Shown here: in pieces, positions 1-7,165 of the stretch
Layout: every line of letters starts with the position of its first letter
Position numbering within the stretch: position 1 is the first letter of the stretch
Origin: Rikenellaceae bacterium
GTDB taxonomy: Bacteria; Bacteroidota; Bacteroidia; Bacteroidales; UBA932
Reading direction: 5' to 3'
Length of the DNA: 29,863 bases
Assembly (NCBI GenBank): GCA_900769885.1
Contig: CAAGIG010000031.1
Span: forward strand, 1 to 29,863
Notes under the pieces: model-generated
Databases searched by the model: none
What the model was told of the DNA's origin: nothing
Seen by the model: the letters and a program-made list of their open reading frames with translations, nothing else
Position numbers and translations under genes: made by a program

Positions 1-2
1 GA

Positions 3-1994
3 AAAGAGATTGCATTCCTTGAAAACAGAACAGCCATCCGAATCATCAACCTTGATTCCAAAAAAGTCCGCACCGCTATGGAGGGCAAATACCAATACTC
101 TTACAGCGATGGTGACCAATGGTATCAATGGAGTCCTGACAGCAAATGGATTCTTTCCAACAGTATCACTGTCGGCGGATGGAACAACCAGGACGTTGTC
201 CTTGTAGATGCTTCCGGCAATGGTGTAATGCACAACCTTACCCAAAGCGGATACAGTGACGGTCACGCAAAATGGGTTCTTGATGGCAAAGCAATGATCT
301 GGAGCAGTGACCGTGCAGGTTATCGCAGCCACGGTAGCTGGGGCGCTGAAGACGATATCTACATTATGTTCTTTGATCTTGAAGCATACGAAAAGTTCAG
401 AATGAACAAAGAGGAACTTGAGCTTTACGAAGCTGAACAAAAGAGAATAAAAGAGGAAGAGAAGAAAGCTCAGGAAGCCAAAGAAGAAAAAGATAGCAAA
501 AAGAAAGATAAGAAGGACAAAAAAGAGGACAAGAAGAAAGAAGAAGTAAAAGCTCTTGAATTCGACCTTGAAAATGCCGAATACCGCGTAGCAAGACTAA
601 CTGTAAACTCATCCCGTATGGGCGATGCAGTGCTAAGCAAAGAGGGTGACAAACTATTCTACCTTGCATCTTTTGAAAGCGGAATGGACCTTTGGGTACA
701 CGACCTTAAAAAAGGTGAAACCAAAATTTTGGTAAAAGGTGCCGGATATAGTCCACTTATCCTTAGCGAAGATGGTAAGAGCATCTATATGAGCCGCTAC
801 GGACGCTTTGCCAAAATCGATGTAAACTCTGGTAAAGCTACCAACATCAATGCTGAAGGTGTATTCGAATATCGTCCTGCTGAAGAGAGAGAATATATGT
901 TCGAACACGCCTGGAGACAAGTTCTTGACAAATTCTACGAACCTGACATCCACGGTATCGATTGGGAATACTACAAAGAATCATACGCAAAATTCCTACC
1001 TTACATCGACAACAACTACGACTTTGCCGAAATGCTTGGCGAAATGTTGGGAGAACTTAACGGTTCACACACCGGAGCCAGATATTATGGCAGCAGCAGT
1101 TCATTCCCTACTGCATCACTTGGAGTATTCTATGATGAAGATTACAAAGGCGACGGTCTTAAAATTAAAGAAATCATCAAGAGAAGTCCACTTACCCTTA
1201 TCAAATCAAAGGTAAAAGAGGGATGCATCATTGAGAAAATCGATGGCGAGAAGATTAAAGCCGGAGAAGACTATTTCCCTCTATTGGAAGGAAAAGTTGG
1301 AAAGAAAATCCGTCTTGCTATCTACGACCCTCAAACAAAAGAACGCTACGATGTAGTTATTAAAGGTATCAGCACCGGTTCTCTTAACTCACTTCTTTAC
1401 AAGAGATGGGTAGAACGAAACAGAGAAATGGTGGAAGAAATTTCGGGTGGCAGAATCGGATATGTACATATCGAAGGTATGGACAGCCCTTCATTCAGAA
1501 CTCTTTACAGCGAACTTCTTGGAAGACACCGTCATAAAGAGGCTGTTGTAGTAGATACCCGTCACAATGGTGGTGGATGGCTACACGACGATGTAGTGAC
1601 ACTTCTATCAGGAAAAGAGTATCAACAATTTGCACCTCGCGGACAATATGTAGGTAGCGATCCATTCAACAAATGGCTCAAACCATCTTGTATGCTTATT
1701 TGCGAGGACAACTACTCTAATGCACACGGCACACCTTGGGTATATCAACAACTCGGTATCGGTAACCTCGTTGGAGCACCTGTACCCGGAACAATGACCG
1801 CAGTATGGTGGGAAACTCAGCTTGACCCTACCATTGTATTCGGTATACCTCAAGTAGGATGTAGAGATATGAACGGAAATTATCTTGAAAATGTTCAACT
1901 TAATCCCGATATCCTGATTTACAACCGTCCTGAAGATGTTCTGAACGGAATCGATGACCAGCTTACCGGAGCTACTAAATCATTGATGAAATAA
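3..1994 (+). CDS. Tricorn-like S41 family peptidase, 5' end missing
   Basis: Secreted or periplasmic serine protease of the tricorn/S41 (C-terminal processing protease) type. The frame is open to the left edge, so the N-terminus is missing; 663 residues are visible, numbered here from base 3. The start contains beta-propeller-like repeats (DGDQWYQWSPDSKW). A very lysine/glutamate-rich stretch follows at about residues 138-185. Then come the tricorn core region, a PDZ-like domain (about 372-440) and the S41 catalytic domain (from about 482). The tricorn catalytic set is recognisable: Ser355-His356 in ELNGSHTG, the likely nucleophile Ser572 in NYSNAHG, and Glu629 in LENVQLNPD. These residues suggest an active enzyme. 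The substrate is unknown; family members degrade peptides. A hairpin terminator follows the stop codon. The identity of the missing upstream part is inferred from family architecture. Confidence 0.88.
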   Translation, partial: KEIAFLENRTAIRIINLDSKKVRTAMEGKYQYSYSDGDQWYQWSPDSKWILSNSITVGGWNNQDVVLVDASGNGVMHNLTQSGYSDGHAKWVLDGKAMIWSSDRAGYRSHGSWGAEDDIYIMFFDLEAYEKFRMNKEELELYEAEQKRIKEEEKKAQEAKEEKDSKKKDKKDKKEDKKKEEVKALEFDLENAEYRVARLTVNSSRMGDAVLSKEGDKLFYLASFESGMDLWVHDLKKGETKILVKGAGYSPLILSEDGKSIYMSRYGRFAKIDVNSGKATNINAEGVFEYRPAEEREYMFEHAWRQVLDKFYEPDIHGIDWEYYKESYAKFLPYIDNNYDFAEMLGEMLGELNGSHTGARYYGSSSSFPTASLGVFYDEDYKGDGLKIKEIIKRSPLTLIKSKVKEGCIIEKIDGEKIKAGEDYFPLLEGKVGKKIRLAIYDPQTKERYDVVIKGISTGSLNSLLYKRWVERNREMVEEISGGRIGYVHIEGMDSPSFRTLYSELLGRHRHKEAVVVDTRHNGGGWLHDDVVTLLSGKEYQQFAPRGQYVGSDPFNKWLKPSCMLICEDNYSNAHGTPWVYQQLGIGNLVGAPVPGTMTAVWWETQLDPTIVFGIPQVGCRDMNGNYLENVQLNPDILIYNRPEDVLNGIDDQLTGATKSLMK

Positions 1995-2021
1995 ATCTGG
2001 GAGAGACATTCCTGAATCAAT

Positions 2022-2055
2022 AAAAGCGTAAGAGTAAAATACCCTTACGCTTTTT
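2022..2055 (+). terminator. Rho-independent terminator after the S41 peptidase
   Basis: Perfect 11-bp stem, AAAAGCGTAAG at 2022-2032 pairing with CTTACGCTTTT at 2044-2054, with an 11-nt loop and a T-rich tail running to about 2060. It lies 28 bases after the peptidase stop codon. The flanking A and T tracts would let it work in both directions. Confidence 0.85.
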
Positions 2056-2230
2056 ATTTTAATAACCCCGATTGATTTGTAAAAGGTACCATCACTCTCA
2101 CAAGAGACACTATACCACTCATCACAACCCTCTTCCCAGTCCCCATAACAACGGACTATGAAATATCCCTCTAAATCTTTAAAAGTAGGTTCGAGGGTTA
2201 TGCGCCTGCACCAATGAATCAAAAGAAAAA

Positions 2231-2266
2231 AGAGAGCCGGGTCATTGCGATATGATCCGGCTCTTT
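2231..2266 (-). terminator. Rho-independent terminator after sdhC
   Basis: The stem pairs 2231-2240 with 2257-2266 (GAGCCGG core) and continues through GTCAT/ATGAT with one G-T pair, leaving a 6-nt loop. On the minus strand it is followed by a T-rich tract (2220-2231). It lies 45-80 bases after the sdhC stop and marks sdhC as the last gene of its transcript. Confidence 0.82.
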
Positions 2267-2310
2267 GTGTGATATATTAAATTTATTAAATCTGCACCTT
2301 GAATCAGGTA

Positions 2311-2991
2311 TTAGCAACAGCAGCAGATACCGTTTGCTTTCAAACAAGCTACAATCGCTACAACTGCAAATACTACGCAGATGATGGTAGCTACAATGTA
2401 AGAAGCAACTTTTAGTCTCTTAATCCAGATATTGTTATTCCAACCAAGAGTATGAAGTGCACTCCAGAAACCGTGTGTCAAGTGCATCCACAAAGCTACA
2501 AACCATACAAGGTAAAGAGCTGTAACCCAATAAGGTTTGAATGTTTCACTCATCAACAAATTAGGATCTTTCAATTCTTCGTGAGGAACTCCTTGGAATT
2601 GGAGCAATTGCATATCAGCCCAGAAGTGAGTCAAGTGGAATCCAAGAACTCCCAAAACAATGATACCAAGAACTAGCATATTTTTAGCTGCCCAGTTATC
2701 AGTTTCACTTTTGTTAGCTACTGCATATCTTTGGTTACCGCGAGCTTTCAAGTTTGTCCAGGTCAAATAGAATGCATAGATAATGTGAATCACAAAACCT
2801 GCTGCAAGTACAGGGACCATAACGGTGATGATAGGCAAAGCCATAAAATCACAACCGGCTTTGAATGCCTCAGGACTGATTAAAGACAACGCATTGATAG
2901 TAGCGTGCAACAATAAGAATATTACAAGGAACAAACCGGTAACACTCATTATTACCTTTTTCCCAATTGAAGATGTAAAAATGTTAGCCAT
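2311..2991 (-). CDS. sdhC: Succinate dehydrogenase/fumarate reductase cytochrome b subunit
   Basis: Membrane anchor of complex II, which carries haem and passes electrons between quinone and the SdhAB/FrdAB catalytic subunits. It has 226 residues and about five hydrophobic segments, as in the Bacteroidota single-anchor type. Conserved histidines expected near the haems are visible at residues 29, 69, 119/122 and 170/173 (motifs LLLHATIN, VIHIIYAF, GFHLTHFW, WMHLTHGFW); exact ligand assignment is by analogy. The protein ends in NGICCCC, an odd four-cysteine tail. The flavoprotein and iron-sulfur genes that normally follow are absent: a terminator and a convergent unrelated gene come next, so the gene appears to be transcribed alone. 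The ATG at 2991 is preceded by a TATCTTTG element. Confidence 0.92.
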   Translation of the reverse strand: MANIFTSSIGKKVIMSVTGLFLVIFLLLHATINALSLISPEAFKAGCDFMALPIITVMVPVLAAGFVIHIIYAFYLTWTNLKARGNQRYAVANKSETDNWAAKNMLVLGIIVLGVLGFHLTHFWADMQLLQFQGVPHEELKDPNLLMSETFKPYWVTALYLVWFVALWMHLTHGFWSALHTLGWNNNIWIKRLKVASYIVATIICVVFAVVAIVACLKANGICCCC

Positions 2992-3016
2992 TACTTTTAA
3001 AATTTGATTTCTCGTG

Positions 3017-3024
3017 CAAAGATA
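3017..3024 (-). promoter_or_regulatory. Predicted -7 element for sdhC
   Basis: TATCTTTG on the minus strand matches the Bacteroidota consensus TAnnTTTG, 25 bases before the sdhC ATG. No clear TTTG -33 element is seen. It is divergent from the aro promoter. Confidence 0.5.
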
Positions 3025-3033
3025 ACTCCTTGC

Positions 3034-3064
3034 TTGTAATTTTCATAATCTTTAAATACTTTTG
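3034..3064 (+). promoter_or_regulatory. Predicted promoter of the DAHP synthase-chorismate mutase gene
   Basis: A -33-like TTG at 3034-3036, a 20-base spacer, then TACTTTTG at 3057-3064 (TAnnTTTG). It ends 11 bases before the ATG, so the leader would be very short. Confidence 0.6.
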
Positions 3065-3075
3065 TTGAGAAGTTT

Positions 3076-4149
3076 ATGGGTAATTTATCAACATCACCGC
3101 TATTTTCGTCCACTTTCACCAAGGACAAACCGCTATGGATAGCGGGGCCTTGCAGTGTGGAATCTCCCGAGCAAATGGAAATCATCGCCGAGTCACTCAA
3201 AGAATCGGGGGCAAATATTCTTCGCGGAGGAATATGGAAACCACGTACACGCCCCAACAGTTTTGAAGGGATAGGAGAAGAGGGACTCCAATGGCTCAGC
3301 AATGCGGCGCAAAAAGCAGGACTTCCCTGCGCTACAGAAGTGGCAAATGCAAAGCATACCGAACTGGCACTAAAAGCGGGTATCGACATCCTTTGGATTG
3401 GAGCAAGAACCACAGGAAATCCATTTCTCGTATCTGAAATTGCAGAAGTTCTCAAAGGGACAAACACCCCGGTAATGGTCAAAAACCCATTAAACCCCGA
3501 CATAGAATTATGGATTGGAGCATTGGAGAGATTTTCAAAAGTGGGAATTGACGACCTGTGTGCCATCCATCGCGGATTCTTCAGCTACGAAAAAAGTATC
3601 TACCGCAACCCTCCTCTTTGGCAAATCCCCGTTGAAGTAAAACGGAGAGTTCCACAAATTCCGATTATTTGCGACCCGAGCCACATCTCAGGTAACAGTT
3701 CATTGGTCGAAGAGATCTCAAAAGAGGCACTTGCTCTCGGATTTGACGGGCTTATGGTGGAAGTTCACGACCACCCTGAAAAAGCACTCAGCGACTCCTC
3801 GCAGCAGATTACACCGGAGCAGTTCAAACGCCTCAAAGAGAGTATTATCATCCGCAATAAGATAGGTTTCAGCCAATCCTCAGAAGAGTCAATAGCCCGT
3901 CTCAGGGCATCGATAGATTTAGTGGACAAGACACTTATTGAAACACTTGCACAAAGGATGGAGCTTGTCGAATCAATCGGAAAACTCAAAGCTCAGGAAA
4001 ACATCTCTGTCCTTCAAGCAGACAGATGGAACATTGTACTAGAGAAAATCAAGGAGTGTGCAGAAAAAAATAATCTCGACAAAAATTTTGTCGAGAAAAT
4101 TTTCAATCTGATCCACGAAGAATCTATGGAAAGACAAATCAGACAGTAA
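3076..4149 (+). CDS. Bifunctional 3-deoxy-7-phosphoheptulonate synthase / chorismate mutase
   Basis: Cytoplasmic enzyme of aromatic amino acid synthesis. The N-terminal part is a type I-beta DAHP synthase, joining phosphoenolpyruvate and erythrose-4-phosphate: AGPCSVES at 23-30 with the metal-site Cys26, RGGIWKPRTRP at 50-60, CDPSHISG at 199-206, and EVHDHPEKALSD around 229-240. The C-terminal part (about 270-357) is an AroQ-type chorismate mutase helix set (LRASIDLVDKTLIETLAQR, Lys303/305, Arg317, the ending HEESMERQ). The fusion is common in Bacteroidota and probably lets prephenate or an aromatic product feed back on the first step. At 357 residues the length is normal. The 3' end overlaps the convergent frr gene by 11 bases and contains a hairpin that looks like the frr terminator. 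Confidence 0.93.
   Translation: MGNLSTSPLFSSTFTKDKPLWIAGPCSVESPEQMEIIAESLKESGANILRGGIWKPRTRPNSFEGIGEEGLQWLSNAAQKAGLPCATEVANAKHTELALKAGIDILWIGARTTGNPFLVSEIAEVLKGTNTPVMVKNPLNPDIELWIGALERFSKVGIDDLCAIHRGFFSYEKSIYRNPPLWQIPVEVKRRVPQIPIICDPSHISGNSSLVEEISKEALALGFDGLMVEVHDHPEKALSDSSQQITPEQFKRLKESIIIRNKIGFSQSSEESIARLRASIDLVDKTLIETLAQRMELVESIGKLKAQENISVLQADRWNIVLEKIKECAEKNNLDKNFVEKIFNLIHEESMERQIRQ
4064..4095 (-). terminator. Terminator of pyrH-frr inside the antisense aro coding sequence
   Basis: A 21-bp palindrome, CTCGACAAAA at 4075-4084 and TTTTGTCGAG at 4086-4095, forms a 9-bp stem with a 3-nt loop. Read on the minus strand it is followed by ATTA and seven T residues (4064-4070). It begins 44 bases after the frr stop. 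On the plus strand it encodes the LDKNFVE part of the chorismate mutase domain. Confidence 0.72.
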
Positions 4150-4702
4150 GAATTTCTTTCTCTTTAGCTGCCAAAATTGTATCTACTTTACTATTGTAAT
4201 TGTCCACTTCTTTTTGGATTTTTGCTTCTGCATCTTTGGCAACATCCTCAGGAAGACCATCTTTTTGAGCTTTCTTCAAAAGTTCGTTTGCATCACGGCG
4301 TGAGTTTCTGATAGAAATTTTTGCAGACTCGCCGGCTGCTTTTGCCTTTTTAACCAACTCTTTACGACGATCCTCTGTCAAAGGTGGAATATTGATACGG
4401 ATATGCTCACCATTGTTTTGTGGAGTAAATCCAAGATTTGCATCCATAATTGCCTTTTCGATATGAGGGATCATACTCTTTTCCCAAGGCTGGATAAGCA
4501 TTGTACGAGCATCAGGAACATTGACTGAAGCCACTTGTGGAATAGGGGTAGGATTACCGTAGTAATTTACCATTACATTGTTGAACACAGCAGGATTTGC
4601 TTTGCCTGCTCTGTATGACTTCAAATCTTCTTCAAGATATGCTACCGCATCACTCATTTTGGTAACTGCAGCAGTGATAATTTCTTTAGAGTTATCTACC
4701 AT
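4139..4702 (-). CDS. frr: Ribosome recycling factor
   Basis: It splits post-termination ribosomes together with EF-G, in the cytoplasm. The 187-residue length and near full-length similarity pattern are typical: the N-terminal helix MVDNSKEIITAAVTKM, SYRAGKANPAVFNN around 29-42, and the hinge-region motifs INIPPLTEDRRKELVKKAK and ISIRNSRRDAN. It lies 26 bases downstream of pyrH, the usual bacterial order, so the two are probably co-transcribed. Its 3' end overlaps the convergent aro gene. Confidence 0.97.
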   Translation of the reverse strand: MVDNSKEIITAAVTKMSDAVAYLEEDLKSYRAGKANPAVFNNVMVNYYGNPTPIPQVASVNVPDARTMLIQPWEKSMIPHIEKAIMDANLGFTPQNNGEHIRINIPPLTEDRRKELVKKAKAAGESAKISIRNSRRDANELLKKAQKDGLPEDVAKDAEAKIQKEVDNYNSKVDTILAAKEKEILTV

Positions 4703-4728
4703 AATTGTATATTTTAGATTATAGATTA

Positions 4729-5433
4729 TTATTCTACGACTGTTCCAATGTTTTCGCCTTCGATAAGGCGGTCAAGATTTCCAGGCTTGTTCATATCGAA
4801 AACAATGATTCTCATATTGTTATCCTTGCATAGAGCAAAAGCTGTGCTGTCCATTATCTTAAGACCGTCACTCAGTGCCTTGTCAAAAGTCAATGTATCA
4901 TATTTTACAGCATTCGGATCTTTTTCAGGGTCGGCTGTATAAACTCCGTCCACTCTGGTTCCTTTCAACAGGGCATCGGCTCCTATTTCACAAGCTCTCA
5001 GTGCCGAAGCAGAGTCTGTGGTAAAGAAAGGATTACCTGTTCCGCCGGCAATAATGGCAACTGCGCCACTACACATTGCCTCGACAGCGTTGTCTCTCAC
5101 ATAATATTCTGCAATTGGATTCATTGGGGTGGAAGTGAACACTCTTGCATCTACGCCGGCACTCTTTATTGCCATTGAAAGACCGATACTGTTAATAACT
5201 GTCGCCAGCATCCCCATCTGATCTCCCTTGACTCTGTCAAAACCTTTTCCGACACCCGAAAGACCTCTGAAGATATTACCGCCTCCGACAACTATCGCCA
5301 CTTGAACACCCTTTCTGACAACCTTAGCTATCTCCTGGGCATATTGTGCCAACATTGCCTCTTCAATTCCTTTGCCCTGTGGGCCTCCCAAACTCTCTCC
5401 GCTGAGTTTAAGCAACACTCTTTTATATTTCAT
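4729..5433 (-). CDS. pyrH: UMP kinase
   Basis: It phosphorylates UMP to UDP in pyrimidine nucleotide synthesis; the bacterial enzyme is a hexamer of the amino-acid-kinase fold, normally regulated by UTP and GTP. Visible motifs are LKLSGESLGG (8-17), VVGGGNIFRG (48-57), DQMGMLATVINS (71-82) and GGTGNPFFTTDSA (130-142). The length of 234 is typical. It is the first gene of a pyrH-frr unit, with a TATATTTG promoter element upstream that sits just beyond the lipocalin stop codon. Confidence 0.97.
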   Translation of the reverse strand: MKYKRVLLKLSGESLGGPQGKGIEEAMLAQYAQEIAKVVRKGVQVAIVVGGGNIFRGLSGVGKGFDRVKGDQMGMLATVINSIGLSMAIKSAGVDARVFTSTPMNPIAEYYVRDNAVEAMCSGAVAIIAGGTGNPFFTTDSASALRACEIGADALLKGTRVDGVYTADPEKDPNAVKYDTLTFDKALSDGLKIMDSTAFALCKDNNMRIIVFDMNKPGNLDRLIEGENIGTVVE

Positions 5434-5460
5434 CTCGTATAAATATCAAAATATATCTGA

Positions 5461-5468
5461 CAAATATA
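5461..5468 (-). promoter_or_regulatory. Predicted -7 element for pyrH
   Basis: TATATTTG on the minus strand fits TAnnTTTG and lies 27 bases before the pyrH ATG. The -33 region would fall inside the 3' end of the lipocalin gene and shows only a weak TTG at 5485-5487, at poor spacing. Confidence 0.45.
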
Positions 5469-5473
5469 CGAAA

Positions 5474-5995
5474 CTATTTCTGTTCAACCATAATAAGTTT
5501 TGAAATATCGTAGCCCCTTTGCTGCGCCCTCATCAAAAGAAAGTCCAGATCCTCTTTTTTCATTTTAGGAGTCCGGCTCAAAATCCAAAGAAAATCATCC
5601 GATGAACTTCCCACCAGAACATAAGAGTAATCGGGTGCCAGTTCAAGAACATAATAATCTCCATAGAAATTCAAAAAAAAGGCAACCTCGAGCTGACCGG
5701 GAATCCCCGAATCCTTAACTCTGGCCTTGCCCACCGACTCTTTAAATTTTCCGTCAAAAGATCTTTTGTAGCCGGTATTTACAACTTTGATAAGACCGTC
5801 ATCCCTGAAAGAATACTCGGCAATACATCCGACCAGTCCCCTTTCAAAAAAATGGTCAAATCGGGCAATTTCGTACCAACGCCCCATATACCTGTTCAAG
5901 TCAATCTCCTTAACGGTAGAATTATCTATCTTATTTGCTCCCTCAAGAGCCATAGTGCCACATAGAAGGCACATCACTATCATAATCTGTTTCAT
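5474..5995 (-). CDS. blc: Lipocalin family protein (Blc-like)
   Basis: Small beta-barrel protein that binds lipids or other hydrophobic ligands; bacterial Blc members are attached to the outer membrane or exported. It has 173 residues. The N-terminus (MKQIMIVMCLLCGTMALEGA) is an export signal. A cysteine at residue 12 could make it a lipoprotein, but the lipobox is poor, so plain secretion is equally possible. The lipocalin signature GRWYEIARFDHFFERGL (38-54) is clear, followed by strands typical of the family (AEYSFRDDG, YYVLELAPDYSYVLVG, LWILSRTP). It is 56 bases downstream of hemW. A long inverted repeat covers its start codon. Confidence 0.9.
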   Translation of the reverse strand: MKQIMIVMCLLCGTMALEGANKIDNSTVKEIDLNRYMGRWYEIARFDHFFERGLVGCIAEYSFRDDGLIKVVNTGYKRSFDGKFKESVGKARVKDSGIPGQLEVAFFLNFYGDYYVLELAPDYSYVLVGSSSDDFLWILSRTPKMKKEDLDFLLMRAQQRGYDISKLIMVEQK

Positions 5996-6040
5996 TTTTG
6001 TAATGATTAAATTGTTACGATATAGACCATTACAAAAATG
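5993..6040 (-). repeat. 13-bp perfect inverted repeat covering the lipocalin start codon
   Basis: CATTTTTGTAATG at 5993-6005 is the exact reverse complement of 6028-6040, with a 22-base loop. In a minus-strand transcript the 3' arm contains the lipocalin ATG and the ten bases before it, so folding would hide the translation start. The hairpin lies just after the hemW stop (6052) and is not followed by a T tract, so it does not look like a terminator. Confidence 0.7.
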
Positions 6041-6051
6041 CTGCCCGACTG

Positions 6052-7164
6052 CTATATAAATTCCCTGATTATCGAGTCCGAAACAAAATACTTTTCTGGA
6101 GAGAGGTATAGCCTGTCACCTATGCAAACAAGAGCACCCTCTGCAATAAATTTTGCAACCTTATCTTTGTCAAGTTCCAATCCTTCATAAAGCAATCCCT
6201 GAGAACAGCGCAATCCCAAAAAAACTTTCTCAACCAACACATCCTCATCACTTAAAGTCTCCTGCTCAAAATAATCGGTACCTTTCAGATAGAGCCCCAG
6301 ATCAGATTTGTTCCACCTTCTGGTCTCACCCCAGAACGAATGGGCCCCCGGACCGAATCCCAAATAAGGAACCCTCCTCCAATAAGCACTGTTGTGAACA
6401 GATTCTTTCCCGTCAAGGGAAAAATTGGAAATCTCATATTGATTATAACCCCGCTCCGACAAAGTCTCCTGCAAATAACGGTATTGTTTGGCACAAAATT
6501 CATCATCGGGCTCAAAATACTCCCCCTGCTGCTCTTTTTGCCCAAGCAAAGCCTCGTCCTCTATACCCATCTGATAAGCAGAGATATGCTCAGGGGCAAG
6601 TTCCAGAGCACTCTCAATATCCCGCTGCCACACTCTCCACAAAGAGTCATAATCGACAGATGAATCTTTACCGAAATGGGGATTATATCCAAATATCAAA
6701 TCAATGGAAATATTTTCAAAACCAGCTTCACGCAATATTTCAAAAGCCCCACGGGCCTGAACAGCAGAATGCCGGCGGTTCATCCACTTCAAATGGGAAT
6801 CTTCAAAAGATTGCACCCCCATACTTATGCGGTTAACTCCCAAACCCTTCAACCCTGCCGCATAATCCCGATTTATATCGTCAGGATTTACCTCAATGGT
6901 CAACTCTGAAAATTGCGAAGCACCCCCAAGGGCTGAAAAAAGTTGTTCAAAGAACTCCAAAGGGGCAAGGGACGGAGTCCCCCCCCCTATATATAATGTA
7001 TTGGGAGCCGAACCGAAATAGGGATCAGAAAAAAAGCTCTTCCTCGAGTCTATTTCCCGAAGAAGAGCATCTTTGTATAACATTATTTTCCCCTTAGTGG
7101 TTACTGAGAAGAAATCACAATAACAGCAGAATGAACTGCAAAAAGGGAAATGGATGTAAATCAT
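6052..7164 (-). CDS. hemW: Radical SAM haem chaperone HemW (HemN-like)
   Basis: Radical SAM protein of the coproporphyrinogen oxidase-like family. HemW members bind haem and deliver it to respiratory enzymes rather than oxidising coproporphyrinogen. The iron-sulfur motif Cys9-x3-Cys13-x2-Cys16 sits at the very N-terminus (HFPFCSSFCCYCDF), as in HemW and unlike the longer HemN. IGGGTPSL and the segments GVQSFEDSHLKWMNRRH and YEISNFSLDG are typical. The length of 370 is normal. The ATG is one base from the stop of the upstream coiled-coil gene, indicating translational coupling. Assignment to HemW rather than a relative rests on length and the N-terminal motif. Confidence 0.92.
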   Translation of the reverse strand: MIYIHFPFCSSFCCYCDFFSVTTKGKIMLYKDALLREIDSRKSFFSDPYFGSAPNTLYIGGGTPSLAPLEFFEQLFSALGGASQFSELTIEVNPDDINRDYAAGLKGLGVNRISMGVQSFEDSHLKWMNRRHSAVQARGAFEILREAGFENISIDLIFGYNPHFGKDSSVDYDSLWRVWQRDIESALELAPEHISAYQMGIEDEALLGQKEQQGEYFEPDDEFCAKQYRYLQETLSERGYNQYEISNFSLDGKESVHNSAYWRRVPYLGFGPGAHSFWGETRRWNKSDLGLYLKGTDYFEQETLSDEDVLVEKVFLGLRCSQGLLYEGLELDKDKVAKFIAEGALVCIGDRLYLSPEKYFVSDSIIREFI

Positions 7165-7165
7165 C

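Larger units (their letters stand above)
1995..2310. other. Gene-free stretch between two convergent genes
   Basis: This 316-base gap separates the S41 peptidase from sdhC. It holds two terminator hairpins (2022-2055 and 2231-2266). Between them a minus-strand frame is open over about 2056-2222 and reads like protein (EGYFIVRCYGDWEEGCDEW), but it has no ATG and its open frame runs through both hairpins. I treat that frame as a possible decayed gene remnant or chance, not as a gene. Nothing else recognisable was found. Confidence 0.6.

Noticed and set aside
78..1994. ATG at 78 as the start of the S41 peptidase
   Set aside because: The frame is open and protein-like back to base 3 (KEIAFLENRTAIRIINLDSK), so the true start lies left of the window.
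2188..2213. A GGTTCGA...CACCA stretch that looks like the 3' end of a tRNA
   Set aside because: The T-stem does not pair, the spacing to CCA is one base off, and no matching acceptor 5' strand exists upstream.
3765..3989. Minus-strand short frames opposite the aro gene and other core genes
   Set aside because: They are shadows of confidently identified genes, with no start context or recognisable domains.
6153..6836. Plus-strand 227-codon frame opposite hemW
   Set aside because: Its protein is Pro/His/Gln/Asn-rich low-quality sequence, and the opposite strand encodes a clear HemW.
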